A stretch of 64,000 nt of DNA, taken from positions 103,173-167,172 of the forward strand of contig NZ_HE610985.1 in assembly GCF_000285535.1 (NCBI RefSeq), in the 5' to 3' direction. The notes beneath the pieces are model-generated. The model saw nothing but the letters and a program-made list of their open reading frames with translations. It was not told the origin of the DNA and searched no databases. The DNA comes from Bacillus timonensis (lineage in GTDB: Bacteria; Bacillota; Bacilli; Bacillales; Bacillaceae_L). A program made the position numbers and the translations under genes. The stretch's first letter is position 1. Each line of letters begins with the position of its first letter. Shown piece by piece: positions 37,680 to 47,130 of the stretch.

Positions 37680-38005
37680 TTCAATTCTCCTTCAAAGTTG
37701 AATTTCTACAAGCAAATCTTGTTGAGAATGCTGGTAGATTTTGAGTCATGTTTCATATTCACATTTAATAGGGCAACATATCCAAGATTTCTAGCTACAC
37801 ATATATAGTTTCATAAACTTGTAATTTATTAAATATACATGTAAAAAAATCAAACTTGTTGTAACTCGTTTTTACACGTATTTCCCCATAAAACGTTATT
37901 TATATGTGATATTCATGTGCCATATAATACTATAACGCTAAATTCGTAATTCGTAAAATGTATTTTTAAATAGGAAATATATTACTTATATTAATAGGAA
38001 TTGGG

Positions 38006-38110
38006 ATGCTTGCCTATTTGGATAAATGGCAACTAAAAAGGGCAAGAGATTTCGGTACCTGTCCACTGCAGAGTAATTGTTACGATTGTCTAAATCACCA
38101 TATAAAATGA
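38006..38110 (+). CDS. Small cysteine-containing protein (34 residues), uncertain
   Basis: ATG 38006 is preceded by GGAATTGGG and opens a 34-codon frame: a short hydrophobic start, a basic middle (WQLKRARDFG) and a C-terminus with three cysteines (TCPLQSNCYDCLNHH). The frame is open with hydrophobic codons for about ten more positions upstream, which would complete a membrane helix but lacks a standard start. It may be a real small membrane protein. Confidence 0.35.
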   Translation: MLAYLDKWQLKRARDFGTCPLQSNCYDCLNHHIK

Positions 38111-38177
38111 ACAAATGTAACTTGCGATTGCCTTGTTACGTCATATATATAAAGCTTTCTAAAAGGGGCGAAATTCA

Positions 38178-39089
38178 TTGAAAAGATTCATTATTGGAGG
38201 ATTCACATTTTTACTCTTATTTTTAACGGCATGTAGCAGTAGCAGTAGCCAAGAGGATAGTGCAGGTGGTTCTGCGAAAAGTGATGATATGTCAGTGCGT
38301 GAGAGTGCGAAGATGGAAGAAAAAGCCGAGATGGAAAATAATGTGGATCAGAGTACCAAAGAAACAGCTGCAACGACTGAAGTAAAGGCAACAAATCGGA
38401 TGGTTATCTACAATGCAGAGTTAAATCTTGAGGTAAAAGATTTTAAAAAGGCACAAACCACGATTGAAAGTCTGGTTAATCAAATGGCAGGTTATATTGT
38501 AAATGCTCAAATTTATGATAGTGAAGAAGGGCAAATGGGAGGTTCTATAACAGTAAGGATTCCTCAAGATAAATTTCAAACGTTTTTAGAGAAGGCGGAG
38601 GACATAAGTGTAAAGTTGCATAATCGAACTGTATCTGGCCAGGATGTAACAGAGGAATATGTTGATTTAGAGGCAAGAATCAAGTCAAAAAGAGCTGTTG
38701 AAGATCGACTACTTGCATTTATGAAAGAAGCAAAGGAAACGAAGGATTTACTGCAAATATCTGCTGACCTTGAACGGGTTCAAGTTGAAATTGAAAGCCT
38801 GGAAGGCAGAATGAAGTACCTCGAGAATCAAACAAGTTTATCAACTGTTACACTTACTTTGTTTGAAAACAAAGTGGAGATTCCAGGAATTGATAAGGAA
38901 GAGCTAAATACGTGGGAGAAAACAAAGAAACAATTTATGGACAGTATTAACTTCCTGCTTACAGCGTTTTCAGGTTTTCTCGTTTTTCTTCTAGGAAATT
39001 CACCGATTTTACTTTTACTTGTAATTGTAGGTTTGATTGTATGGTATGTCAGTAAAAAAGTAAGACGTAAAGGAAAGAAAGAACAATAA
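38178..39089 (+). CDS. DUF4349 lipoprotein
   Basis: The TTG start (AAGGGGCG upstream) gives 303 residues. The signal peptide ends in lipobox LTAC (Cys19), followed by an acidic Ser/Glu linker. Residues about 75-240 are DUF4349: NRMVIYNAELNLEVKDFKKA, SITVRIPQDKF, GQDVTEEYVDLEARI, then a coiled coil (LLQISADLERVQVEIESLEG). A C-terminal membrane helix and basic tail follow, so both ends are membrane-attached. Function of the family is unknown; an envelope role is likely. Confidence 0.85.
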   Translation: MKRFIIGGFTFLLLFLTACSSSSSQEDSAGGSAKSDDMSVRESAKMEEKAEMENNVDQSTKETAATTEVKATNRMVIYNAELNLEVKDFKKAQTTIESLVNQMAGYIVNAQIYDSEEGQMGGSITVRIPQDKFQTFLEKAEDISVKLHNRTVSGQDVTEEYVDLEARIKSKRAVEDRLLAFMKEAKETKDLLQISADLERVQVEIESLEGRMKYLENQTSLSTVTLTLFENKVEIPGIDKEELNTWEKTKKQFMDSINFLLTAFSGFLVFLLGNSPILLLLVIVGLIVWYVSKKVRRKGKKEQ

Positions 39090-39167
39090 CATTATAGAGG
39101 GAACTCGAGTGAATGTGTAATTAATGTTAATGTCAGATGCACCAATCTTACTATAGAAAACATTCAA

Positions 39168-39196
39168 GGAGCGCCTGGAAAAAACAGGCGTTCTTT
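39168..39196 (+). terminator. Intrinsic terminator
   Basis: GAGCGCCTG pairs with CAGGCGTTC, then TTT. It ends the DUF4349 transcript about 80 bases after its stop. Confidence 0.72.
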
Positions 39197-39342
39197 AGCT
39201 TTCATCTCATAATATGTTTTGCTTTGGATATTATTTTGTATTTAGGTTGAATATCCATTTAATTAACCATTTATTATTACATAAATTAACATGAATGATA
39301 TCCTTTCTAACGAAAATAGTAGGTAGAGAGGAGGTAATGAAT

Positions 39343-39663
39343 ATGATAAAAGTTTTACGGGGTGTAGGTATTTTATTCATTTTGGTAGGTATTATCTTTG
39401 GAATGACTCAAATTTCGGATTTAATGGACCAATACGACGATGTGAAGTATTGGGAAGAAGCGGCTGAAGAAAATTATGACAATTCTCTTATTGAAGATAG
39501 GTATTTAACATTAAATGAACTTTATAAATCAAGTCTAATTTTTACATTTGCTACAATAGTATCCAGCATTGTATCAGGAATATTTTTTTTGGCATTAGCT
39601 ACAATTATTGATCTACTACAAAAATTGGTAAGAAAAGAATGTTTACCATCTACTAGCGAATAA
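39343..39663 (+). CDS. Small two-helix membrane protein, unknown
   Basis: 106 residues from ATG 39343, chosen because AGAGGAGGT ends eight bases before it (ATG 39337 is too close to the site). Two membrane helices (GVGILFILVGIIFGM and FTFATIVSSIVSGIFFLAL) flank an acidic outside loop rich in Tyr, Asp and Glu. No family recognised. Monocistronic. Confidence 0.7.
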   Translation: MIKVLRGVGILFILVGIIFGMTQISDLMDQYDDVKYWEEAAEENYDNSLIEDRYLTLNELYKSSLIFTFATIVSSIVSGIFFLALATIIDLLQKLVRKECLPSTSE

Positions 39664-39850
39664 TAGTTGATTTTATTTAAGCTAAAACATCTCTTTCAAA
39701 ACGCCAACAATCAAATCACACAATTTAATAGCACTTTTAAGCTGATGTATTTTAGGTATACCTCCTATAGAAGTCCTTTATTTACAATTGGTCTTTCCTG
39801 CGATAGCGCGGTATTACAAAAGATTGAGCAAAACCATGAATTGTGAGATG

Positions 39851-39871
39851 AGGGGGGCAGTACCTCCCCCT
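39851..39871 (-). terminator. GC-rich hairpin after EthD-like gene
   Basis: AGGGGG pairs with CCCCCT just after the stop of the minus-strand EthD-like gene. The T-run is missing, so efficiency is uncertain. Confidence 0.4.
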
Positions 39872-39881
39872 TGTCCCTTGT

Positions 39882-40184
39882 CTATTCGACAATGGTGATA
39901 ATGGGTGGTTTATGTAAGTAGTGAAAGAAGTTTGCACCGTCTTCTTCTGCTTGTTTAGCCTCAGGGCTGTTAAAAGCCTCCATTAATTTTTCCATGTTCT
40001 CAAATTCCAAGATGGTAACCAGATAGAGGTTTAAATCACTCCCTTGGGAATTCACTACTCGATGAACAGAATTGTTAATGAGGTTTGGTATTTTCCTTCC
40101 TATTGGGACATGAACATCGAAATAATGTTTATCAAATTTTTCTTTATCCTTCGGTTTTTCATACATAATAATCATCTTCGCCAT
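39882..40184 (-). CDS. EthD family dimeric alpha-beta barrel protein
   Basis: A 100-residue protein of the EthD/DUF718-like ferredoxin-fold group. MAKMIIMYEKPKDKEKFDKH, then YFDVHVPIGRKIPNL, has the family's conserved His-x-Pro element (HVP). Start ATG 40184 has AAAGGAGTG upstream; an earlier in-frame ATG at 40193 is too close to the site. Members are mostly uncharacterised, some linked to ether or polyketide degradation. No partner genes are nearby. Confidence 0.78.
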   Translation of the reverse strand: MAKMIIMYEKPKDKEKFDKHYFDVHVPIGRKIPNLINNSVHRVVNSQGSDLNLYLVTILEFENMEKLMEAFNSPEAKQAEEDGANFFHYLHKPPIITIVE

Positions 40185-40364
40185 AATCCACACTCCTTTT
40201 ACATTCTAGTTGACTATATTCTTTTTACCAGCAATATATGCTGTTCTTGACTTTATAAAGTTACTGGTAAAGCATCTTTCTAGTAAAAAGTGATTATACT
40301 ACATGCCTTTAAAATAAAGGTTTTGGACACACTACTAACGATATAAAAAATGGAGGTATGTTTA

Positions 40365-41291
40365 ATGGCTGTACCTGATTATCAAACGATTATGCTACCT
40401 TTACTAAAAACATTACAAGATGGAAGTGAACATATTTTAAAGGATATTTATCGACAACTAGCTGAGGAATTCCAATTAAGTGAAGAAGATTTAAATGAAT
40501 TACTACCGAGTGGAACGCAAAAAACGTTTCATAATCGTGTGGGATGGGCGAAGACCTATTTACAAAAAGCAGGGTTACTCAGAACGGTTTCACGAGGGAA
40601 GTTCGTGATAACAGCACGGGGATTAGAAGTATTAGCATCCAATCCCCAGTACATAAACAATAAATATTTAACGCAATTTGAAGAATTTAAAGAATTTCGG
40701 TCTATATCAAGTTCTGAAGATACAGTAGTAAATCCATCTACAACAGAAGTTCACAATAACGATAATGATACACCTGAAGAAGTTTTAGAAAAAAGTTACC
40801 AACATTTGCGGAACGAGTTGTCAACTGAATTATTGAATACCGTTAAACAATGTTCCCCTTCCTTTTTTGAAAAGCTTGTAGTTGATTTATTGGTTGCAAT
40901 GGGATATGGAGGTTCAAAAAGCGATGCTGGCCAAGCAATTGGAAGAAGTGGAGATGAGGGAATTGATGGCATTATCAAGGAAGATAAATTAGGGTTAGAT
41001 GTAATCTATATTCAAGCAAAAAGGTGGAGCAACACAGTAGGTAGACCTGATGTTCAAGCCTTTGCTGGAAGTTTAGAAGGACAAAGGGCTAAGAAGGGCG
41101 TATTTATTACGACTTCCAGATTTTCGAATGAAGCAAAAGAATACGTGAAGGTCATTGAAAAAAAGATTGTTCTAATAGATGGAGAACGCTTAACACAACT
41201 TATGATTGATTATGATATCGGCGTTTCTGAATACAAGAAATTTATTATGAAACGAATAGATACAGATTATTTTGATGATGAGGAAATCTAG
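40365..41291 (+). CDS. mrr: Mrr-type type IV restriction endonuclease
   Basis: Cleaves foreign modified DNA. The N-terminal winged helix (ILKDIYRQLAEEFQLSEEDL, TFHNRVGWAKTYLQKAGLL) is followed by a PD-(D/E)xK domain. There GDEGIDGIIKEDKLGLDVIY supplies the catalytic Asp near residue 200 and IQAKRW gives the QxK pair near residues 217-219. Length 308 from ATG 40365, which has GGAGGT before it; ATG 40350 lies upstream of that site. It opens a 5-kb defence-type region with two DUF262 proteins. Confidence 0.92.
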   Translation: MAVPDYQTIMLPLLKTLQDGSEHILKDIYRQLAEEFQLSEEDLNELLPSGTQKTFHNRVGWAKTYLQKAGLLRTVSRGKFVITARGLEVLASNPQYINNKYLTQFEEFKEFRSISSSEDTVVNPSTTEVHNNDNDTPEEVLEKSYQHLRNELSTELLNTVKQCSPSFFEKLVVDLLVAMGYGGSKSDAGQAIGRSGDEGIDGIIKEDKLGLDVIYIQAKRWSNTVGRPDVQAFAGSLEGQRAKKGVFITTSRFSNEAKEYVKVIEKKIVLIDGERLTQLMIDYDIGVSEYKKFIMKRIDTDYFDDEEI

Positions 41292-41537
41292 GAATTGATT
41301 CGTACATAGAAACAGAGGTATTTATTTTATCATCTTGTATAAAAATAAGAGACAAAACAATTACTAAGCGTTTAATATTTTGGTTGAATTATTTTATAGA
41401 GGTTAGGTTATGGAGATACAAAAGTATAATTTTTTTATCTTTAAAATCTCCGTTAAAAATAATAAAAATTTGTATTCAAGATATACTATCTAATTCTACA
41501 ACTATAAATACGTTAAAATTATTTTAGAAGGATAAGT

Positions 41538-42020
41538 ATGGACTCGAAACTTAAAGGAATAGGAATAATAATTTTAATATTATGCTCATTATACGGGTTT
41601 GTGCCCTTGTTTGTGGATATACAAGAAATAGTCTATTCAATATTTGATGATGGGTATAGATATGAAAAAAAATCAGATAGGGATCTTGATCAAATCGGAA
41701 ATATTTACGAGTTAGGAATAATATTTGGAGATGATGCGGCAAAGATGTTCGAAATCGATTCCTACCAAGGAGTGAATTTCGATGATATGAAGACAAGAGA
41801 AGATGCTGTTCAGATTGCATCCTTTTTATATAGAAACAGAGTGAACGATTTTATTTGTCTTGGACCACAGGAGGGTGACTGTATGAGTATGCCTACTGAT
41901 AAGGAATTGATAGAGAAATACAGAAATAATGAAATATCAAAGTATAATAGTGAGAGATCAACAGTCAACGCATTTTATAGTGGTTATGTGGATGGTTTTT
42001 TATCGTATTATAATTATTAA
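41538..42020 (+). CDS. Membrane-anchored protein of unknown function in defence region
   Basis: 160 residues with a strong AGAAGGAT site. One N-terminal helix (GIGIIILILCSLYGFVPLFV) precedes a charged outer domain with several Asp, Glu and Tyr residues, including YELGIIFGDDAAKMFEID. No family recognised. It lies between Mrr and the DUF262 pair but ends with its own strong terminator, so it is not co-transcribed with the DUF262 genes. Confidence 0.7.
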   Translation: MDSKLKGIGIIILILCSLYGFVPLFVDIQEIVYSIFDDGYRYEKKSDRDLDQIGNIYELGIIFGDDAAKMFEIDSYQGVNFDDMKTREDAVQIASFLYRNRVNDFICLGPQEGDCMSMPTDKELIEKYRNNEISKYNSERSTVNAFYSGYVDGFLSYYNY

Positions 42021-42123
42021 GTTCAACCAAATTTTCAGAAAAGATCACGCATACCATATTATCTTTATAAACTTTTAGAGGGACTAGTTGTAGGTAATAG
42101 CGAGTTAGCTTAAGAAGCGGTAG

Positions 42124-42166
42124 AACACTCACAAATGTTGATACATCAATGTTTATGGGTGTTTTT
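42124..42166 (+). terminator. Strong intrinsic terminator
   Basis: A stem of about 19 pairs (AACACTCACAAATGTTGAT against ATCAATGTTTATGGGTGTT, with G-U pairs) and only a two-base loop, followed by five T. It ends the anchored-protein gene. Confidence 0.8.
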
Positions 42167-42306
42167 CTGTTTTGAGGAAAACGGGTAAAAAAGGTAGGTT
42201 TTTGATATTGTTTACCCATTTTTTACACAAGGAATGAGTAAAAAATCAAAAATGTTAAGTAACCCATATATAACCTAGTAGACTTATATTGCGCAACAAT
42301 CCTAAG

Positions 42307-42343
42307 AGGCTCACTTAACAAATGCTGAAGTGGGCTTATTTTT
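42307..42343 (+). terminator. Orphan intrinsic terminator before DUF262 operon
   Basis: AGGCTCACTT pairs with AAGTGGGCTT, then ATTTTT. No gene lies between this and the previous terminator. It could insulate the DUF262 promoter or be a remnant. The remaining bases of the gap show no gene. Confidence 0.6.
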
Positions 42344-42445
42344 AATATTTATTAATTCCGTAACCGAAAAGCTTTAATCTAGGGGAAAAGAGTTGCTGGT
42401 GGTATTATAGAAATAATGTTAAGTATTGTCAGGGGGGATTTAAGG

Positions 42446-43747
42446 ATGGCTCTACTTCAAGATGAATTAAAAATCATGACGCTCCAAGACTTACTTGGGA
42501 TGAAATTAGCCTTACCATCATATCAGCGTCCTTATACTTGGAGTGTGAAATCTACGAATACGCTTTTTCTTGATACATTTTATGCATATCAAGAAGGTAT
42601 ACAAGAGTACAGAATAGGTTCTGTTATTTTACATAAAGAAAATGATAAATACAATGTAGTCGATGGTCAACAGCGGTTAACAACTCTTTCGATTCTACTA
42701 TACTGTTTAGGTGATGAGGAGCAGGGGCTACTTCGAGAAAAGTATAATCAACTATCTAATGATGCGATAGTGACTAACTTTGAAATATTATCAAAGCGGT
42801 TAAGCGAACTTTCGAAAGAAGTGCAAAGTAAATACAAAGAATATTTACTCCAACATTGTAGTGCAGTTCAAATTGTCACAGATAGTGAGCAAGAAGCTTT
42901 TCAATTTTTTGATTCACAAAACTCTCGCGGCAAAGAGTTGGCACCACATGATTTATTGAAGTCATATCATTTACGTGAGATGGATGATGCAGACGAGCAT
43001 CTGAAAGTAAGAATTATCAACCAATGGGAAGATAGGAACCAGGATGATTTGAATGAATTATTTAAAAGTTATCTTTACCCATTGACGCAATGGTATAAAG
43101 GAAAGAATGGTTTAGGCTATTCTTCAAGTAAAATCGATGTATTCAAAGGAATTAAAACTACAAATGTGTATAATTATGCTATTTATCATAAAGCAAGTAA
43201 CCTTTTTGTAGAACAGTTTAATGCAAATGGAAGCAGTGAAATACTTGCAACTCGAGCACTAAATCAATTTCAATTAACACAGCCATTGATGGCTGGAAAG
43301 CGATTTTTTAATTATGCTCTTCATTATGGAAAGCAGCTTGAACAAATAAAAAATCGAATAAATAAGTTTCACAATGATAAACAAATTCCGAGTAGACGTT
43401 CTGGAGATCTATACATTAAACAGTTATATGAATGTGCGCTATTGTTTTTTGCTGATCGCTTTGGTATTGATAGTCTGTCAAAAAGTGGTGTAATGCAACA
43501 ACTATATTCTTGGAGCTATTCTTTGCGACTAACTATGAATGCTGTGTATCCTCAGACAATTAATAAGTATGTGCGAGGAAAACATGAACGTTTGAACGAG
43601 GGGTTGGATCTGTTTTCAGAAATAAGTGAGATGAACAATCCAGAAGAATTAAAACTTATTGTACTTGAGCAACCCAATATCGAGAATAAAAATAAAGAGA
43701 AGTACAAAGGTGTGTATGAATTACTTTGTGAATGGAATAGGTGGTAG
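42446..43747 (+). CDS. DUF262 (GmrS-like) protein without nuclease domain
   Basis: A ParB-like DUF262 protein, 433 residues. It shows the family motifs SYQRPYTW (25-32), DGQQRLTTL (73-81) and FDSQNSRGKELAPHDLLKSY. In GmrSD-type enzymes DUF262 binds and hydrolyses NTP to drive recognition of modified DNA. There is no DUF1524 HNH motif at its end, so by itself it lacks a nuclease. Start ATG 42446 follows TTTAAGG; an earlier ATG at 42416 is open. The next gene begins three bases after its stop, so the two are coupled. Confidence 0.88.
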   Translation: MALLQDELKIMTLQDLLGMKLALPSYQRPYTWSVKSTNTLFLDTFYAYQEGIQEYRIGSVILHKENDKYNVVDGQQRLTTLSILLYCLGDEEQGLLREKYNQLSNDAIVTNFEILSKRLSELSKEVQSKYKEYLLQHCSAVQIVTDSEQEAFQFFDSQNSRGKELAPHDLLKSYHLREMDDADEHLKVRIINQWEDRNQDDLNELFKSYLYPLTQWYKGKNGLGYSSSKIDVFKGIKTTNVYNYAIYHKASNLFVEQFNANGSSEILATRALNQFQLTQPLMAGKRFFNYALHYGKQLEQIKNRINKFHNDKQIPSRRSGDLYIKQLYECALLFFADRFGIDSLSKSGVMQQLYSWSYSLRLTMNAVYPQTINKYVRGKHERLNEGLDLFSEISEMNNPEELKLIVLEQPNIENKNKEKYKGVYELLCEWNRW

Positions 43748-43750
43748 GCG

Positions 43751-45535
43751 ATGGATAAGCATTTAAAAATCATTCCTGTATCACGCATTTTTACTGATAT
43801 TAGTTATGTCGTACCGATTTATCAACGTAACTATGCATGGGGGGAAATGCAAATTGAACAACTGATAGAAGATATTGATAGTTCAATTAACGATTCTAAT
43901 AAGAACTACTTTCTTGGAAATCTTATCGTTAATCAAACGGATAATAATGTTTATGAAGTAATAGATGGGCAACAAAGGTTGACAACATTATTTCTATTAG
44001 AAACCTATCTTGGGATGAACCTCGCAAAAGATGCACTAAAATTTGAAGCACGCGAAAAGTCAAACCGCACCCTTCACATGATTAACATTGGAAACAAGGG
44101 TGAATTATTAGAGGAATTAGTTTCTGTTGAAATTATAGAGGGCTCTCAAATCATAGATAACTATTTTAATACTAAAGATATAGACAAAAATGAGGTAAGG
44201 AAAAAACTTGAAAAGGTTTTTCTTGTTCGTGTACAAGTTCCACAAGGTATCGATTTAAATCACTACTTTGAAATCATGAATACTCGTGGGGAGCAACTTG
44301 AACTTCATGAAATAGCAAAAGCAAAGTTTTTAGAAGTTTTGGAAACAGAACATGATAAAAAAACTGCAGCACTGATTTGGGATAAATGCTCTGATATGGA
44401 CTCATACATTCAAATGAATTTTGATCCCAAACTTAGAAAGGCTCTTTTTACAAAAAATTGGACTAGCATTAAGGATAATATCGGAGATTTTGATTCAGTT
44501 AGGGAATATGTTCCGAATGATGAAGATGATATAAATTCAGTTCCTTTAATTGAAATTCTAAAAAATAAACAACTTCTTAATAACGGAGTAAGTAAGGATG
44601 AAGTTGAGAATGAACGATTTGAATCGACTATTTCATTCCCAAATTTTTTACTGCAGGTAAATGCAGTCATTGCAAAGTTGGGAGAGGAAGATTCAACGCT
44701 TGATGATAAGCACTTCTTGAATAATTTATCATGGGCTTGGGAGGACGCTGACAGAGCAAAGAACTTTTTATATCATATGCTAAAATGCCGTGTGCTGTTT
44801 GATAAATATATTTTGAAACGTGAATTTGCGAGGGATTATAAAGAAACAGGAAAATGGTCGTTACAACGTTTAGAGAAGTATAGTGATGCGAAAGGGGATA
44901 AGCCAAAATATGTAGGAACTTTTGGTGATGACGATAGTCAGAAGAATAAACAAATCAGAACGCTGCAATCCTGTTTGCGCGTAACCTACACATCACCTAA
45001 GACTATGCATTGGATTTCACTGGTCTTAGCCAAGTTATTGGAGAATGAATCATGTGACATCATTGAAATCCTTGAAGATTACTGCAAAACAAAAGTTCTC
45101 AATTCAAATTTTGAGGAAGCTAGTGGATTTGGTTTTGAAAGAATCGTATTTACGTACCTTGATTATCTATTATACAAAGATGGATATTCTTACTTGGATA
45201 AGGAAATTATTTCGCCAATGCGTGATGACTGGCAATTTCAATTTAGAAGTTCCATTGAACACTTTCAACCACAAAATCCAGTTGTAGGTGAAGATTGGGA
45301 ATCGGATGATCTTAATGGTTTCGGAAACCTTGCATTAATTACTGTATCAGGAAACTCGAAGTTTTCTAACTTGCCACCAGCAGGAAAAATCAGCTCATAC
45401 CCAAGCATTATCGAGCAAAGTTTGAAACTTAAAATCATGAAAGAATTAGTCACTCTTGATGATGAAGGATGGACTGAAGCAAAAGCAAGCAAACATAAAG
45501 AAGAAATGTTTCTTTTGCTAAAAAAAGAGTATTAA
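43751..45535 (+). CDS. GmrSD-like restriction enzyme: DUF262 + DUF1524 HNH nuclease
   Basis: 594 residues. The DUF262 half has YQRNYAW (24-30), DGQQRLTTLF (72-81) and the later NTRGEQLELHEIAKAKFL. The C-terminal DUF1524 HNH core around residue 500 reads SIEHFQPQNP, then GFGNLALITVSGNSKFSN, matching the IEHxxPQ and GNLxL signature. Such proteins restrict phage with glucosylated, methylated or phosphorothioate-modified DNA. Coupled to the preceding DUF262-only gene, it probably forms a two-protein defence complex in which the first acts as sensor or control. Confidence 0.9.
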   Translation: MDKHLKIIPVSRIFTDISYVVPIYQRNYAWGEMQIEQLIEDIDSSINDSNKNYFLGNLIVNQTDNNVYEVIDGQQRLTTLFLLETYLGMNLAKDALKFEAREKSNRTLHMINIGNKGELLEELVSVEIIEGSQIIDNYFNTKDIDKNEVRKKLEKVFLVRVQVPQGIDLNHYFEIMNTRGEQLELHEIAKAKFLEVLETEHDKKTAALIWDKCSDMDSYIQMNFDPKLRKALFTKNWTSIKDNIGDFDSVREYVPNDEDDINSVPLIEILKNKQLLNNGVSKDEVENERFESTISFPNFLLQVNAVIAKLGEEDSTLDDKHFLNNLSWAWEDADRAKNFLYHMLKCRVLFDKYILKREFARDYKETGKWSLQRLEKYSDAKGDKPKYVGTFGDDDSQKNKQIRTLQSCLRVTYTSPKTMHWISLVLAKLLENESCDIIEILEDYCKTKVLNSNFEEASGFGFERIVFTYLDYLLYKDGYSYLDKEIISPMRDDWQFQFRSSIEHFQPQNPVVGEDWESDDLNGFGNLALITVSGNSKFSNLPPAGKISSYPSIIEQSLKLKIMKELVTLDDEGWTEAKASKHKEEMFLLLKKEY

Positions 45536-45593
45536 GTAGTACATACACATAACGAAAAGGAAGATTTGGTTTATAGGTGAATTAAAATGAATC

Positions 45594-45625
45594 AAAGGGA
45601 CATTGATATTTCAAGTGTCCCTTTT
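45594..45625. terminator. Bidirectional intrinsic terminator
   Basis: AAAGGGACA pairs with TGTCCCTTT between the convergent DUF262 operon and alpha/beta hydrolase gene, with T-runs in both directions. Confidence 0.8.
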
Positions 45626-45645
45626 CTTAAAAATCAGCATTAACG

Positions 45646-46665
45646 TTAAGAGATGCTTTTAATTAAAATTTCTTCAATCTTTTTTGTGTCGATTGGATGA
45701 AAAAGATGTGATGAATTGTTGAGTAAAATGCACTCCGCTTTTTCTTTTTTTGACACACTTTTTAAAAAATCTTCTAGTAACTCAAAATGGACATGAAAAT
45801 CTTTAGTACCATGAATAAAAGTGGTGGGAACTTTTATTTCTTTGACTTCTTCCTTTACGTTTATATTTGGTATATCTTTAATAAATTCATCTGAGTAGAT
45901 TAATTTAAATCCTTTGTAAAAAGTATTTACTAAATCTTTAAATGTGTAATCTTTTGAAAAATACATATCTAATGTAATTTTGAATAGACCAGGGTGTTTA
46001 ATTTTTTCATCAGAATAAATCATGGTATTATACTTCATTTGATATTTTCTAAGTACGCCCCATTGTTTATAACTATCTGTATAGGGCGGTTCTCCAACTT
46101 CTTCTAATTCCTTTAAGGCTTTTTTATCATTTCTTTTTAACGCTTCTTTCTTAATCTGTTCATAAGAAAGCTTATCATTTTCTGTCCAATTGATAATTTG
46201 AGATAAACCAGTATAGGAATGGAATTTATTTGGATGTCGATTCACTAGATATATACCAATTAACGTTCCAAACGAATGAGCCACTAAATGCACTTTTTCC
46301 ACCTTGAACTCACTTTTCAAATAATCTACCATTTCGTTTGCATCTTGTAAAAATTGTTCAAAATTCATCGTATGTTGAGGAATATCTTTGTGATAGGATT
46401 TACCTGTACCACGTTGGTCCCAAAAAACAACGGTATAATGTTGCACAAGTTCCTTTATATTTGAAACGATGGTGTAATCTTTCCCTCTAGAAGATACGCC
46501 TGGTAAAGGCATAGAGGGACCTCCGTGAATAAATAACAGAACCGGATTTGAACTATCATAAGATTGAATTGTAATAGTTTGTTTAATACTACCAATAACA
46601 ATGCTTTTAACGATATCTATTCCTTCTTTTGGAATTATAAAATCTCTTTTACTGAACATAGACAA
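45646..46665 (-). CDS. Alpha/beta-hydrolase, proline iminopeptidase-like
   Basis: A 339-residue serine hydrolase. HGGPSMPLPG is the oxyanion segment, WDQRGTGKS the proline-iminopeptidase signature, and the nucleophile serine lies in LVAHSFGTLIG. The acid and base follow in FIHGTKDFHV and LNNSSHLFH. It has no signal peptide. Similar Bacillus proteins hydrolyse amino-terminal prolines or small esters. Its ribosome binding site is AAGGAGG. Monocistronic. Confidence 0.87.
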   Translation of the reverse strand: MSMFSKRDFIIPKEGIDIVKSIVIGSIKQTITIQSYDSSNPVLLFIHGGPSMPLPGVSSRGKDYTIVSNIKELVQHYTVVFWDQRGTGKSYHKDIPQHTMNFEQFLQDANEMVDYLKSEFKVEKVHLVAHSFGTLIGIYLVNRHPNKFHSYTGLSQIINWTENDKLSYEQIKKEALKRNDKKALKELEEVGEPPYTDSYKQWGVLRKYQMKYNTMIYSDEKIKHPGLFKITLDMYFSKDYTFKDLVNTFYKGFKLIYSDEFIKDIPNINVKEEVKEIKVPTTFIHGTKDFHVHFELLEDFLKSVSKKEKAECILLNNSSHLFHPIDTKKIEEILIKSIS

Positions 46666-46854
46666 CCTCCTTTTACTTAATTATATTATTTAATTCCGCA
46701 AAATGGAGTATATTAACTTTATATTTAATGTGTAAAGCATGATAATTCGGAATGATCACTGATAAAAAAACATACAGACCTTTAACAGAGCCTAGATAAA
46801 AAATCAGAACAATCTATAAAGGAATACTAGAGTTAAAGAGAAATGGTGGATAAT

Positions 46855-46976
46855 TAACATTTCATTCTATAGACGAATCGAGAGTATACCATCAAGATAA
46901 ATACAATTCATATCACTTGATTGAACATTGCGAGTTCGGAGACATCGAAATAGATCTTCTAATGCTTGATGCTTAG
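46855..46976 (+). other. Protein-like open frame without start, probable remnant
   Basis: Between 46855 and a TAG at 46974 one frame encodes about 39 protein-like residues (ESRVYHQDKYNSYHLIEHC, then FGDIEIDLLMLDA) but has no usable start codon. It may be the last piece of a lost gene whose terminator follows at once. The rest of the 465-base gap is featureless. Confidence 0.3.
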
Positions 46977-47015
46977 CACGGTAATGATTTACTGTGTTGG
47001 GTCAGGCCCTTTTTA
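46975..47015 (+). terminator. Intrinsic terminator, repeat family A
   Basis: AGCACGGTAA pairs imperfectly with TTTACTGTGTT. The right side TTTACTGTGTTGGGTCAGGC and CCTTTTT tail match the copies at 1-40 and 4099-4148. The left arm is partly degraded. Confidence 0.6.
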
Positions 47016-47130
47016 TTATTTGCAACATTAATAATCCAAATGGCTCTGTAAATACTAACCATATGCTATAGTAGATAAGCCTTTGTATAAACAAATGGGC
47101 ATTATGATAAGAAAAGAGACGTGATGAGCC

